This document shows, piece after piece, positions 9,007 to 13,972 of a stretch of 13,972 nt of DNA. The translations under genes and the position numbers were made by a program. The notes under the pieces were generated by a model. That model saw nothing but the letters and a program-made list of their open reading frames with translations, was not told the origin of the DNA and made no database searches. Source of the stretch: Rhodospirillales bacterium (GTDB lineage Bacteria; Pseudomonadota; Alphaproteobacteria; Acetobacterales; Acetobacteraceae); the NCBI GenBank assembly GCA_018971905.1, contig JAGWZS010000020.1, forward strand, positions 1 through 13,972. Reading direction: 5' to 3'. The number at the start of each line of letters is the position of its first letter. Within the stretch, counting starts at the first letter, position 1.

Positions 9007-9945
9007 ATGAAGCCCGTCTCTTTCATCTACCGTTTTACTGTCACGCTAGGCGCGCTGGGTCTGGCTGCCATCGTCGCCTGGCAGCTCTGGATCTATTATA
9101 TGCAAAGCCCCTGGACGCGCGATGGCCGCGTACGCGCGGACATCGTCTCGCTGGCACCGGATGTCTCCGGCCCCATCGTGAAGGTTTTCGTGCAAGACAA
9201 CGAGCCGGTACACACCGGCGAGCCCTTGTTCCAGATTGATCCCGCGCGCTTCAACCTGGCTCTGGCACAGGCAAACGCCACCCTGGCGCAGGCCGCGGCG
9301 GCCGAAGCCAGGGCGCAGGCCACAATGCAAAATGCCGAGCAGAACGCCGCGCGGTACGCGGCACTCTCCGCCAACGCCACCTCCGCCATTGCACGAGACG
9401 ACGCACGCACCCAATCCTTGGCGGCTCAGGCGGAATATCAGGCAGCACAGGCGGCCTACACGGCAGCACAGGCGGACCTTGGGGTTGCGCAGCTCAACCT
9501 GCGGCGCTCCACCGTGCGTTCCACCGTGAATGGCATCGTCACCAATTTCTCGATGCAACCCGGCGACTACGTGGCCGCGGGCAGCGCGGTCATGGCCATC
9601 GTCGATACCGACTCTTTATATGTGGATGGGTATTTCGAGGAGACGAAACTCCGCCATATTCAAATCGGAGACAAAGCGAAGGTGGAATTGCTGCAAGGCG
9701 GCCCGGCAATAGATGGCCACGTACAGGGCTTCGCGGCAGGCATTGCTGATTCTGAACGCATCGCCGCGCCAACCTTGCTGGCGGATGTAAATCCAACCTT
9801 CACCTGGGTTCGTCTCGCCGCGCGCATACCGGTGCGAATCATACTGGATAAGGTTCCTGCGGGCGTAAACCTGGTGGCGGGGATGACCTGCACGGTTACC
9901 ATCCTGCCGGAGAAACAAAACCGCCAACCGGCCCTAGCCGATTAA
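9007..9945 (+). CDS. HlyD-type periplasmic adaptor subunit, AaeA-like
   Basis: A 312-residue membrane fusion protein that should bridge the FUSC transporter to an outer-membrane channel. An N-terminal membrane anchor spans about residues 9-31. It is followed by PWTRDGRVRADIVSLAPDVSG (about 35-55), the first half of the biotinyl-lipoyl-like domain typical of AaeA/EmrA adaptors. Residues 82-165 are Ala/Gln-rich and form the alpha-helical hairpin. The second lipoyl half (about 167-200, ending in AVMAIVDTD) and the beta-barrel (SLYVDGYFEETKL onward, through VNPTFTWVRLAARIPVRI) complete the fold. GGAG lies 4 bases before the ATG. It is the last gene of the efflux operon. No outer-membrane factor gene follows; the next gene is convergent, so the channel must be encoded elsewhere. 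Confidence 0.93.
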   Translation: MKPVSFIYRFTVTLGALGLAAIVAWQLWIYYMQSPWTRDGRVRADIVSLAPDVSGPIVKVFVQDNEPVHTGEPLFQIDPARFNLALAQANATLAQAAAAEARAQATMQNAEQNAARYAALSANATSAIARDDARTQSLAAQAEYQAAQAAYTAAQADLGVAQLNLRRSTVRSTVNGIVTNFSMQPGDYVAAGSAVMAIVDTDSLYVDGYFEETKLRHIQIGDKAKVELLQGGPAIDGHVQGFAAGIADSERIAAPTLLADVNPTFTWVRLAARIPVRIILDKVPAGVNLVAGMTCTVTILPEKQNRQPALAD

Positions 9946-9953
9946 AGCCAGAT

Positions 9954-9992
9954 GACATGAGATCGAATCGCCCCGGCGATCGCTCTCATGTC
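9954..9992. repeat. Palindromic hairpin 1 after the efflux operon
   Basis: GACATGAGA (9954-9962) pairs with TCTCATGTC (9984-9992), and inside it ATCGCC (9967-9972) pairs with GGCGAT (9975-9980). The structure lies 8 bases past the HlyD stop. There is no run of T after it, so it is not a classical intrinsic terminator, though it could stabilise the 3' end. Confidence 0.6.
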
Positions 9993-10034
9993 TGAATCCG
10001 TCTCTATATCAAAAAGTTAGAGGGCGATTCAGAC
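9990..10034. repeat. Palindromic hairpin 2
   Basis: GTCTGAATC (9990-9998) pairs with GATTCAGAC (10026-10034), and further in CTCTA (10002-10006) pairs with TAGAG (10018-10022). The loop is A/T-rich. The outer arms share bases 9990-9992 with hairpin 1, and the right arm overlaps the left arm of hairpin 3. Confidence 0.6.
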
Positions 10035-10080
10035 TTCAGTTCCGCTCGCAAAGCAAGCGAGCCTAAAGTCATCGCACCCT
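10021..10080. repeat. Palindromic hairpin 3, next to the lipoprotein stop codon
   Basis: Interrupted stem: AGGG-CGAT (10021-10028) with ATCG..CCCT (10071-10080), GACTT (10032-10036) with AAGTC (10066-10070), and GCTCGC (10044-10049) with GCGAGC (10057-10062). It reaches into the stop codon of the leftward lipoprotein gene and could act as a 3' structure for the leftward transcript. Confidence 0.6.
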
Positions 10081-10873
10081 AATTGCGCGCGTAAAGCACG
10101 CGCAGCACCACAAACCAGTTCTCCCGGTTGCCCGTCAGCAGCCCCTGGGCATTGGCGTGCAGATGCTCCATCGTCACCGCATCATCCACATTGCCGCCCA
10201 CAACCTCCACCACACCAGGCCCACCGCCGGTGACGATGCTGCAATGCGCGGGAAAGAGATACGGCGTAGGCAGAGCGGCAAATGCAAGGTTGCCAGCCCA
10301 CCCGCGCGGGAAGCACACAAGGTCTCCCAGCCGTGGCGCGTAGGTTTTTGGATTCTCCGCGATCAGCAGTTTACCGGGATGATACGCTCGCGCGGCATAG
10401 TTTATATAATAAGAGTGATCCGCCGCGTAAGGAAACCGCGGCCCCGCCCCCGCAATGCGCATGACGTAGGAAATGAACGCCGCCGACCACGCATAATCAC
10501 CATTTTTACGAACGGGAAACACCTTGCCTTCGGCGTCGTGCTTGCCAGTCCAGCCTGCCTCTGGCGCACCGGCGTTCAAGCCTTCCCACCAATATTCGCC
10601 CACGCGCTGCCACAACCCTTGCTGCCGCTCAGCCATCGTCGCGGCGTGCTGCACGTAACCGGCGCCATCGTTGTCATCCACGCGCTGGCCCCAGAGCCGC
10701 CATTCCCGCAAGGCCACTGCTACGGCGGCGCTGCGGGAGAATGCTTCATACGGTACGTTGGCAAAAGGCGGCGCATGATTCTCCGCCGCGCAGGACGCAA
10801 GGAAAACACAGCCAAAAACCTTCGCAGCTCCCGCGATGAACCGCCCAAGGCTCCCGCTGGGAAAATGCCTCAC
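10079..10873 (-). CDS. DUF2272-type lipoprotein with a CHAP-like but Ser-substituted motif
   Basis: A 264-residue protein, probably exported and lipid-anchored. The GTG at 10871-10873 overlaps the mtnA stop by 4 bases (GTGA). An upstream GTG at 10921 would overlap mtnA by 52 bases and spoil the signal peptide, so it is rejected. The N-terminus is a lipoprotein signal with lipobox L25-A-S-C28. The body resembles DUF2272: [17 protein letters not shown], then [16 protein letters not shown] (about 127-142), [10 protein letters not shown] (179-188), [10 protein letters not shown] (208-217) and [11 protein letters not shown] (223-233). This order recalls CHAP/NlpC-P60 cysteine amidases (WCAAFV, GDIV, HVGFVTG, GGN), with Ser130 where those have the catalytic Cys. 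A cell-wall-related role is an inference. Translation is probably coupled to mtnA. Confidence 0.78.
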   Translation of the reverse strand: MRHFPSGSLGRFIAGAAKVFGCVFLASCAAENHAPPFANVPYEAFSRSAAVAVALREWRLWGQRVDDNDGAGYVQHAATMAERQQGLWQRVGEYWWEGLNAGAPEAGWTGKHDAEGKVFPVRKNGDYAWSAAFISYVMRIAGAGPRFPYAADHSYYINYAARAYHPGKLLIAENPKTYAPRLGDLVCFPRGWAGNLAFAALPTPYLFPAHCSIVTGGGPGVVEVVGGNVDDAVTMEHLHANAQGLLTGNRENWFVVLRVLYARN

Positions 10874-11958
10874 GCAAGATCGCTGAACATGGCAGTCAGC
10901 GCGGCCTCCGTAGCGTCGCACAAACCGCGCTCAGTGATCAGCCCCGTCACCAGCCGTGCGGGTGTTACATCGAATGCCGGGTTGGCGGCAGGGCTGGAGG
11001 TTGGCACAATGCGCACAGTGGCAATGGAACCATCCATCGCGCGGCCGGTCATCGTCGTCACCTCGGTGGCGGCGCGCTCCTCGATGGGAATATCAGCCAG
11101 CCCATCGCGGATCGTCCAATCGATGGTGGAAGAAGGCAGCGCCACCCAGAAGGGCACGTTATTGTCCTGCGCGCTGAGCGCCTTCAGATAGGTACCAATC
11201 TTGTTGCACACATCGCCCTGGCGGGTCACCCGGTCAGTACCAACAATCACCAGATCCACCTCGCCATGCTGCATGAAATGCCCACCGGCATTATCCGCGA
11301 TAACCGTGTGGTTCACACCATGCTTGCCCAGCTCCCATGCGGTGAGTGACGCCCCCTGGTTGCGCGGGCGCGTTTCTTCCACCCACACATGCACGTCTAT
11401 CCCGGCATCATGCGCCATATAAATTGGCGCCAGCGCCGTACCCCAATCCACCGTTGCAATCCAGCCGGCGTTGCAGTGTGTCAGCACATTAACGCGCTTT
11501 TTCGCCTTCGCCTTTTCTTCAATCAAGGCGAGGCCGTTGCGGCCGATTGCCGCATTCACCGCCACGTCTTCGTCGCATATCTTGGCCGCTTCAGCGTATG
11601 CAGCGGCCACACGCATTGCCGGCTTTAGCTTGCCCAGGCACGTGCCCATACGCTTCAGCGCCCAGAGCAAATTAATCGCGGTGGGGCGCGTGGCGGCCAG
11701 AACCTCCAGCGCCTGAGCCAGCGCGGCATCAGAATGATCCACGCGCATTGCCAGCGCCACGCCATATGCTGCTGAAGCGCCAATTAACGGCGCGCCCCTC
11801 ACCAGCATGGCTTTGATGGCATGGGCCATTTCCTCAAGCGTGGTCAGCCGCACAAGATCGACAGCCCATGGCAGCTTGGTTTGATCGATGATACGAACAG
11901 ACCAGCCGTCGGTTTCGTCCACCCAGATTGAACGATACGGGGTGCCGTCTATTTTCAT
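10870..11958 (-). CDS. mtnA: S-methyl-5-thioribose-1-phosphate isomerase
   Basis: Isomerises 5-methylthioribose-1-phosphate to 5-methylthioribulose-1-phosphate in methionine salvage, or in the related shunts that recycle methylthioadenosine and 5'-deoxyadenosine. It belongs to the eIF2B alpha/beta/delta-like family. At 362 residues the length is normal. Visible blocks are [18 protein letters not shown] (about 53-70), [21 protein letters not shown] with the proposed catalytic Cys162, [12 protein letters not shown] (192-203), ADNAGGHFM (221-229) and [18 protein letters not shown] with the proposed catalytic Asp242. It lies 14 bases downstream of the UPF0262 gene and overlaps the lipoprotein gene by 4 bases. 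No other salvage gene (mtnK, mtnP, mtnB, mtnC, mtnD, or the ald2-type aldolase) is in the window, so the rest of its pathway must be elsewhere. Confidence 0.94.
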   Translation of the reverse strand: MKIDGTPYRSIWVDETDGWSVRIIDQTKLPWAVDLVRLTTLEEMAHAIKAMLVRGAPLIGASAAYGVALAMRVDHSDAALAQALEVLAATRPTAINLLWALKRMGTCLGKLKPAMRVAAAYAEAAKICDEDVAVNAAIGRNGLALIEEKAKAKKRVNVLTHCNAGWIATVDWGTALAPIYMAHDAGIDVHVWVEETRPRNQGASLTAWELGKHGVNHTVIADNAGGHFMQHGEVDLVIVGTDRVTRQGDVCNKIGTYLKALSAQDNNVPFWVALPSSTIDWTIRDGLADIPIEERAATEVTTMTGRAMDGSIATVRIVPTSSPAANPAFDVTPARLVTGLITERGLCDATEAALTAMFSDLA

Positions 11959-11972
11959 GGCGTTAAAAGTTC

Positions 11973-12449
11973 CTAAAGTTTTTGGTGCAAAGCGCAGACA
12001 AGGGTGAATAGGCGCCGAGCGGTGGAAAAATCAATCGTCACCTTTCCTTCCAGCCTCCGCATCATCAGTTCAGCGCCCTCATTGTGCAACCCGCGCCGTC
12101 CCATATCAATCGCCTGAATACGCGCCTCCCGCCCTTCCGCTATGGCGCCTGCATATGAATCCAGTAGCATCCTGTAATCACGGATCAGCGTTTTGAACGG
12201 CCCAAGCGCCAGCAGAATTGCCTGTATGGGCTGGCCGCTTTCGTCCCGCGCGTCCAGCACGAGCCGTCCTTCATGGATGGAGAGATGCAAAACAATGTGC
12301 ATGTCCGGATGGTCCGGCAGATAAAACGCGCTTTCCTGCGCCAGATCACGCACCGCCTGCTCTTGATCGGCCCGCTGTGCAGACGAAATCCGATGCAGTG
12401 CCTCACCATCCAGAACAATCCGCGTCAGCCTGCCTTTTGCATCCGCCAT
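11973..12449 (-). CDS. UPF0262 family protein
   Basis: A 158-residue soluble protein of unknown function that matches UPF0262, a family known essentially from Alphaproteobacteria. The strongest match is [42 protein letters not shown] (about residues 111-152), together with [20 protein letters not shown] (51-70) and [20 protein letters not shown] (80-99). The ATG has a strong GGAGG (12459 down to 12455) at 5 bases. It is first of a three-gene leftward operon with mtnA and the DUF2272-like lipoprotein. In many relatives, as I recall, the gene sits near hisD and infA, so the mtnA pairing may be less common. No signal peptide or membrane segment is visible. Confidence 0.88.
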   Translation of the reverse strand: MADAKGRLTRIVLDGEALHRISSAQRADQEQAVRDLAQESAFYLPDHPDMHIVLHLSIHEGRLVLDARDESGQPIQAILLALGPFKTLIRDYRMLLDSYAGAIAEGREARIQAIDMGRRGLHNEGAELMMRRLEGKVTIDFSTARRLFTLVCALHQKL

Positions 12450-12793
12450 GTCCGCCTCCGCGCTTCATACCGAAAGATGATATCCACTTCATCTCGACCG
12501 CTGACCTGCATTTACATCGCAAGCCCGCAAGCCAGCATAGTCTTTATGGAAAGCCTCGACAAATCCAATCAACGGCCGGGGGTTTCAACTCATGCCGCAG
12601 CCGTTTTCTGAAAAATTATCAAACACCCGCGTTATTTCATAACATTCTCTTCCCGAACCGTATTGCTCTTACACAAACATCGGCGAGAAAGCGGCATCGG
12701 CACGGCGGTTTCATGGCAAAGGCGATTGCAATAGCGCAGTAATTAAACTGAGCAAAAAAATGTGTGAATATGTCTGTTTGCTTACGCTTTTTG

Positions 12794-12822
12794 TTGACAG
12801 CGCGACAAGAGAGGCGGAATAG
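12794..12822 (+). promoter_or_regulatory. Candidate promoter of the histone-like gene
   Basis: A perfect TTGACA at 12794-12799 is followed after 17 bases by GAATAG (12817-12822), a weak -10. This would give a 5' leader of about 165 bases, long for a bacterial gene. The -35 is convincing; the -10 is uncertain. Confidence 0.4.
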
Positions 12823-12848
12823 CGATTCTTGCGTGCATTATGCGATTC
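12822..12848. repeat. Direct repeat GCGATTC with 20-base period
   Basis: GCGATTC occurs at 12822-12828 and again at 12842-12848, start to start 20 bases, close to two helical turns. It lies just downstream of the candidate promoter. It may be a regulator site or chance. Confidence 0.35.
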
Positions 12849-12977
12849 GCGTCGCAGCCGAGTCTGATTTCTGCCGGTCAAGAAGCGCACGCACAATAAG
12901 AAGGACGGCCTGCCGCCGTAAAAAAGACGTTTCTGTGCCGGACCCTGATCTACAGACTCAACCATAATCTTGAATGC

Positions 12978-12983
12978 AAGGAG
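12978..12983 (+). promoter_or_regulatory. Ribosome binding site that fixes the histone-like gene start
   Basis: AAGGAG lies 8 bases before the GTG at 12992. An in-frame ATG at 12974 precedes this site and would translate through it, so the GTG is the likely start. Confidence 0.75.
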
Positions 12984-12991
12984 CAATTCTC

Positions 12992-13702
12992 GTGACCAGT
13001 GAAGATAAGAACGATACGCAGCGCGCCCAGCCGCTGGCTGTACGGGCGGCGACGAAAAAAGTCGCTGCCGCGAAGAAGCCGGCTGCAAAGAAAGCTGCCG
13101 TGAAGCCCGCAGCCAAGAAGGCCGTCGCCAAGAAGGCTGCACCCGCCGCGAAGAAGACCGTAGCCAAGAAGGCCGCAACCGCCGCGAAGAAGCCTGTCGC
13201 CAAAAAGGCCGTCGCCAAAAAGGCCGTCGCGAAGAAGGCCGTCGCCAAGAAGGCTGCACCCGCCGCGAAGAAGGCCGTGGCCAAAAAGGCCGCACCCGCC
13301 GCGAAGAAGCCCATAGCCAAGAAGGCTGTGGCCAAAAAGGCCGCACCCGCCGCGAAGAAGACCGTAGCCAAGAAGGCTGTGGCCAAAAAGGCCGCACCCG
13401 CCGCGAAGAAGACCGTAGCCAAGAAGGCTGTGGCCAAGAAGGCCGCACCCGCCGCGAAGAAGACCGTAGCCAAGAAGGCTGTGGCCAAGAAGGCCGCACC
13501 CGCCGCGAAGAAGACCGTAGCCAAGAAGGCCGCACCCGCCGCGAAGAAGGCCGTGGCCAAGAAGGCCGTGGCCAAGAAGCCAACTGCGAAAAAAACCTCC
13601 GCTTCCACCAAGCACAACACCATGCCGCCAGCCCCGGAAGCCCCGGCGATGCTTGACGAGACTGTGGAAAGCATGAGCCCCACGCCCGAGAGCATTAATT
13701 AA
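12992..13702 (+). CDS. Histone H1-like Lys/Ala-rich DNA-binding protein
   Basis: A 236-residue, extremely basic protein made mostly of Ala, Lys, Val and Pro, resembling bacterial histone H1-like proteins and the C-terminal part of AlgP. Such proteins bind and condense DNA without sequence specificity. Residues 1-20 (MTSEDKNDTQRAQPLAV) form a polar head. From about residue 24 to 200 the chain is KKA-type repeats, first VAKKA pentads, then 17-residue units TVAKKAVAKKAAPAAKK. The last 26 residues (PPAPEAPAMLDETVESM onward) hold no Lys or Arg and five acidic residues, so the tail is acidic. No folded domain is visible. A strong Shine-Dalgarno sequence sets the GTG start. The repeat codons are nearly identical between units, pointing to recent expansion or gene conversion. 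The gene is monocistronic and ends upstream of a strong terminator. Copy number probably varies between strains. Confidence 0.88.
   Translation: MTSEDKNDTQRAQPLAVRAATKKVAAAKKPAAKKAAVKPAAKKAVAKKAAPAAKKTVAKKAATAAKKPVAKKAVAKKAVAKKAVAKKAAPAAKKAVAKKAAPAAKKPIAKKAVAKKAAPAAKKTVAKKAVAKKAAPAAKKTVAKKAVAKKAAPAAKKTVAKKAVAKKAAPAAKKTVAKKAAPAAKKAVAKKAVAKKPTAKKTSASTKHNTMPPAPEAPAMLDETVESMSPTPESIN
13196..13255 (+). repeat. Four 15-base tandem repeats (VAKKA codons)
   Basis: The unit gtcgccaaaaaggcc is repeated four times in frame with only silent changes (aaa/aag, gcc/gcg, gcc/gct). It encodes the pentapeptide VAKKA and lies upstream of the longer repeat array. Confidence 0.8.
13310..13513 (+). repeat. Four 51-base tandem repeats in the histone-like gene
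   Basis: Units at 13310-13360, 13361-13411, 13412-13462 and 13463-13513 each encode 17 residues ending in AAPAAKK. The last three encode the identical TVAKKAVAKKAAPAAKK; the first differs only by PI in place of TV. Between the last three units the only visible base change is aaa/aag in one Lys codon. A shorter derivative follows from 13514. Confidence 0.9.
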
Positions 13703-13843
13703 CAATTCCTCGCAGCCGTAAAACAATATCCAATTGGTTAACTCCATCTGATTGGATAGACACCTCGGCCTCTCCGGTCCCGGGTATCTTTCGTGGACCA
13801 ACCAGCGCACCATTGTTGGTGGTTGGTTCATTATCCCCCCATA
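13703..13843. other. Intergenic region with minor inverted repeats
   Basis: No gene is seen. ATCCAAT (13728-13734) faces ATTGGAT (13751-13757), and CCAACCA (13798-13804) faces TGGTTGG (13820-13826). Neither is followed by a T run. They may be mRNA 3' structures of the histone-like transcript. Confidence 0.45.
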
Positions 13844-13882
13844 AGGTTCATGCCGCTTTCCGTGGCATGAACCTCATTTTTT
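13844..13882 (+). terminator. Intrinsic terminator
   Basis: AGGTTCATGCC (13844-13854) and GGCATGAACCT (13864-13874) form a perfect 11-base-pair stem with a 9-base loop, followed by a run of six T at 13877-13882. It probably ends the histone-like transcript and insulates the ffs promoter immediately downstream. Confidence 0.9.
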
Positions 13883-13890
13883 GACTCAGC

Positions 13891-13919
13891 TTGCACTTCC
13901 GCGCCGTAGAGGCGATAAT
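13891..13919 (+). promoter_or_regulatory. Promoter of the SRP RNA gene
   Basis: TTGCAC at 13891-13896 and GATAAT at 13914-13919 are separated by exactly 17 bases. The predicted start, near 13925, agrees with the 5' end of the SRP RNA. An extra TTGACT at 13881-13886, overlapping the terminator T run, is too far from GATAAT to be its -35. Confidence 0.7.
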
Positions 13920-13922
13920 CAT

Positions 13923-13972
13923 GCTGGGAGATCGGCGGCGGACATCGCGGCCCGCCAACCTGGTCAGGGCCG
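13923..13972 (+). ncRNA. ffs: Signal recognition particle RNA (4.5S/SRP small type), 5' part, cut by window edge
   Basis: This RNA binds the Ffh protein and delivers nascent membrane and secreted proteins to the membrane. The end of the window reads ACCTGGTCAGGGCCG, the conserved start of SRP domain IV, which normally continues with GGAAGGCAGCAGCC. The preceding GGCGGCGGACATCGCGGCCCGCCA also looks like alphaproteobacterial small SRP RNAs. Only about 50 bases are present; the tip and 3' half lie beyond the edge. The 5' end is approximate and set by the promoter at 13891-13919. Confidence 0.83.

Larger units (their letters stand above)
12450..12991. other. Gene-free divergent intergenic stretch
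   Basis: About 540 bases between the leftward UPF0262 gene and the rightward histone-like gene. Base composition is more A/T-rich than the coding DNA around it, especially at 12600-12660 and 12730-12795. It should hold promoters for both flanking transcripts; only the rightward one (TTGACA at 12794) has a recognisable box. Open frames here are short and lack conserved features. I see no tRNA, riboswitch or insertion sequence. Confidence 0.6.

Noticed and set aside
10874..10921. Upstream GTG start for the DUF2272-like lipoprotein
   Set aside because: It would overlap mtnA by 52 bases and put 16 charged residues before the signal peptide. The GTG at 10873 gives a proper lipobox and a 4-base overlap.
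10157..11191. 344-codon plus-strand open frame opposite the lipoprotein and mtnA
   Set aside because: It is antisense to two recognisable genes, has no family features, and spans the join between them.
12764..12967. 67-codon plus-strand open frame in the intergenic stretch
   Set aside because: It has no Shine-Dalgarno sequence, no recognisable features, and a composition typical of random frames. It overlaps the candidate promoter of the histone-like gene.
13196..13513. CRISPR-like array
   Set aside because: The repeats are directly adjacent without unique spacers and are in frame inside a protein-coding gene.
12711..13831. Three long minus-strand open frames opposite the histone-like gene, one Arg/Ser/Pro-rich, one Gly/Leu-rich, one Ala/Phe-rich
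   Set aside because: They are by-products of the repeated Lys/Ala codons read backwards in all frames. They have no start signals or known motifs, while the plus-strand frame has a strong Shine-Dalgarno sequence and a known composition type.

Overview
The window looks like chromosomal DNA of a GC-rich alphaproteobacterium. The best evidence is a UPF0262 family protein, a family known essentially from Alphaproteobacteria, and the 5' part of a small alphaproteobacterial-type SRP RNA that runs off the right edge. A Rhodospirillales/Acetobacterales-like host is a guess, not something the sequence proves.

Left part (1-5896): a complete set of histidine utilisation enzymes in two divergent operons. 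Leftward run hutI, hutH, hutG and hutU (hutU is cut by the left edge), each junction a 4-base ATGA overlap. Rightward run hutF and hutC. Histidine goes to urocanate (HutH), imidazolonepropionate (HutU), formiminoglutamate (HutI), formylglutamate (HutF) and then glutamate plus formate (HutG): the five-step route with HutF. The HutC repressor is encoded in the cluster, and a perfect TGTATATACA palindrome lies between the operons, overlapping candidate -10 boxes for both directions.

Middle part (5964-9945): an unrecognised membrane-anchored protein whose C-terminus resembles a phosphatase loop that has lost its Cys and Arg, then a three-gene AaeB/AaeX/AaeA-like efflux operon (FUSC transporter, DUF1656 protein, HlyD-type periplasmic adaptor) with no outer-membrane channel gene beside it. 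It ends at a dense palindromic region (9954-10080) between convergent genes.

Right part (10079-13972): a leftward operon of a UPF0262 protein, mtnA (methylthioribose-1-phosphate isomerase) and a DUF2272-type lipoprotein. Then comes a gene-poor stretch of about 540 bases, a rightward histone H1-like Lys/Ala-rich protein built from nearly identical 51-base tandem repeats, a strong intrinsic terminator, and the promoter and beginning of the SRP RNA gene (ffs).

Most genes are ordinary housekeeping or catabolic types. The less usual items are the shared hut control region, the degenerate phosphatase-like protein, the Ser-for-Cys lipoprotein, the alternative hairpins at 9954-10080, and the recently expanded histone-like repeat.
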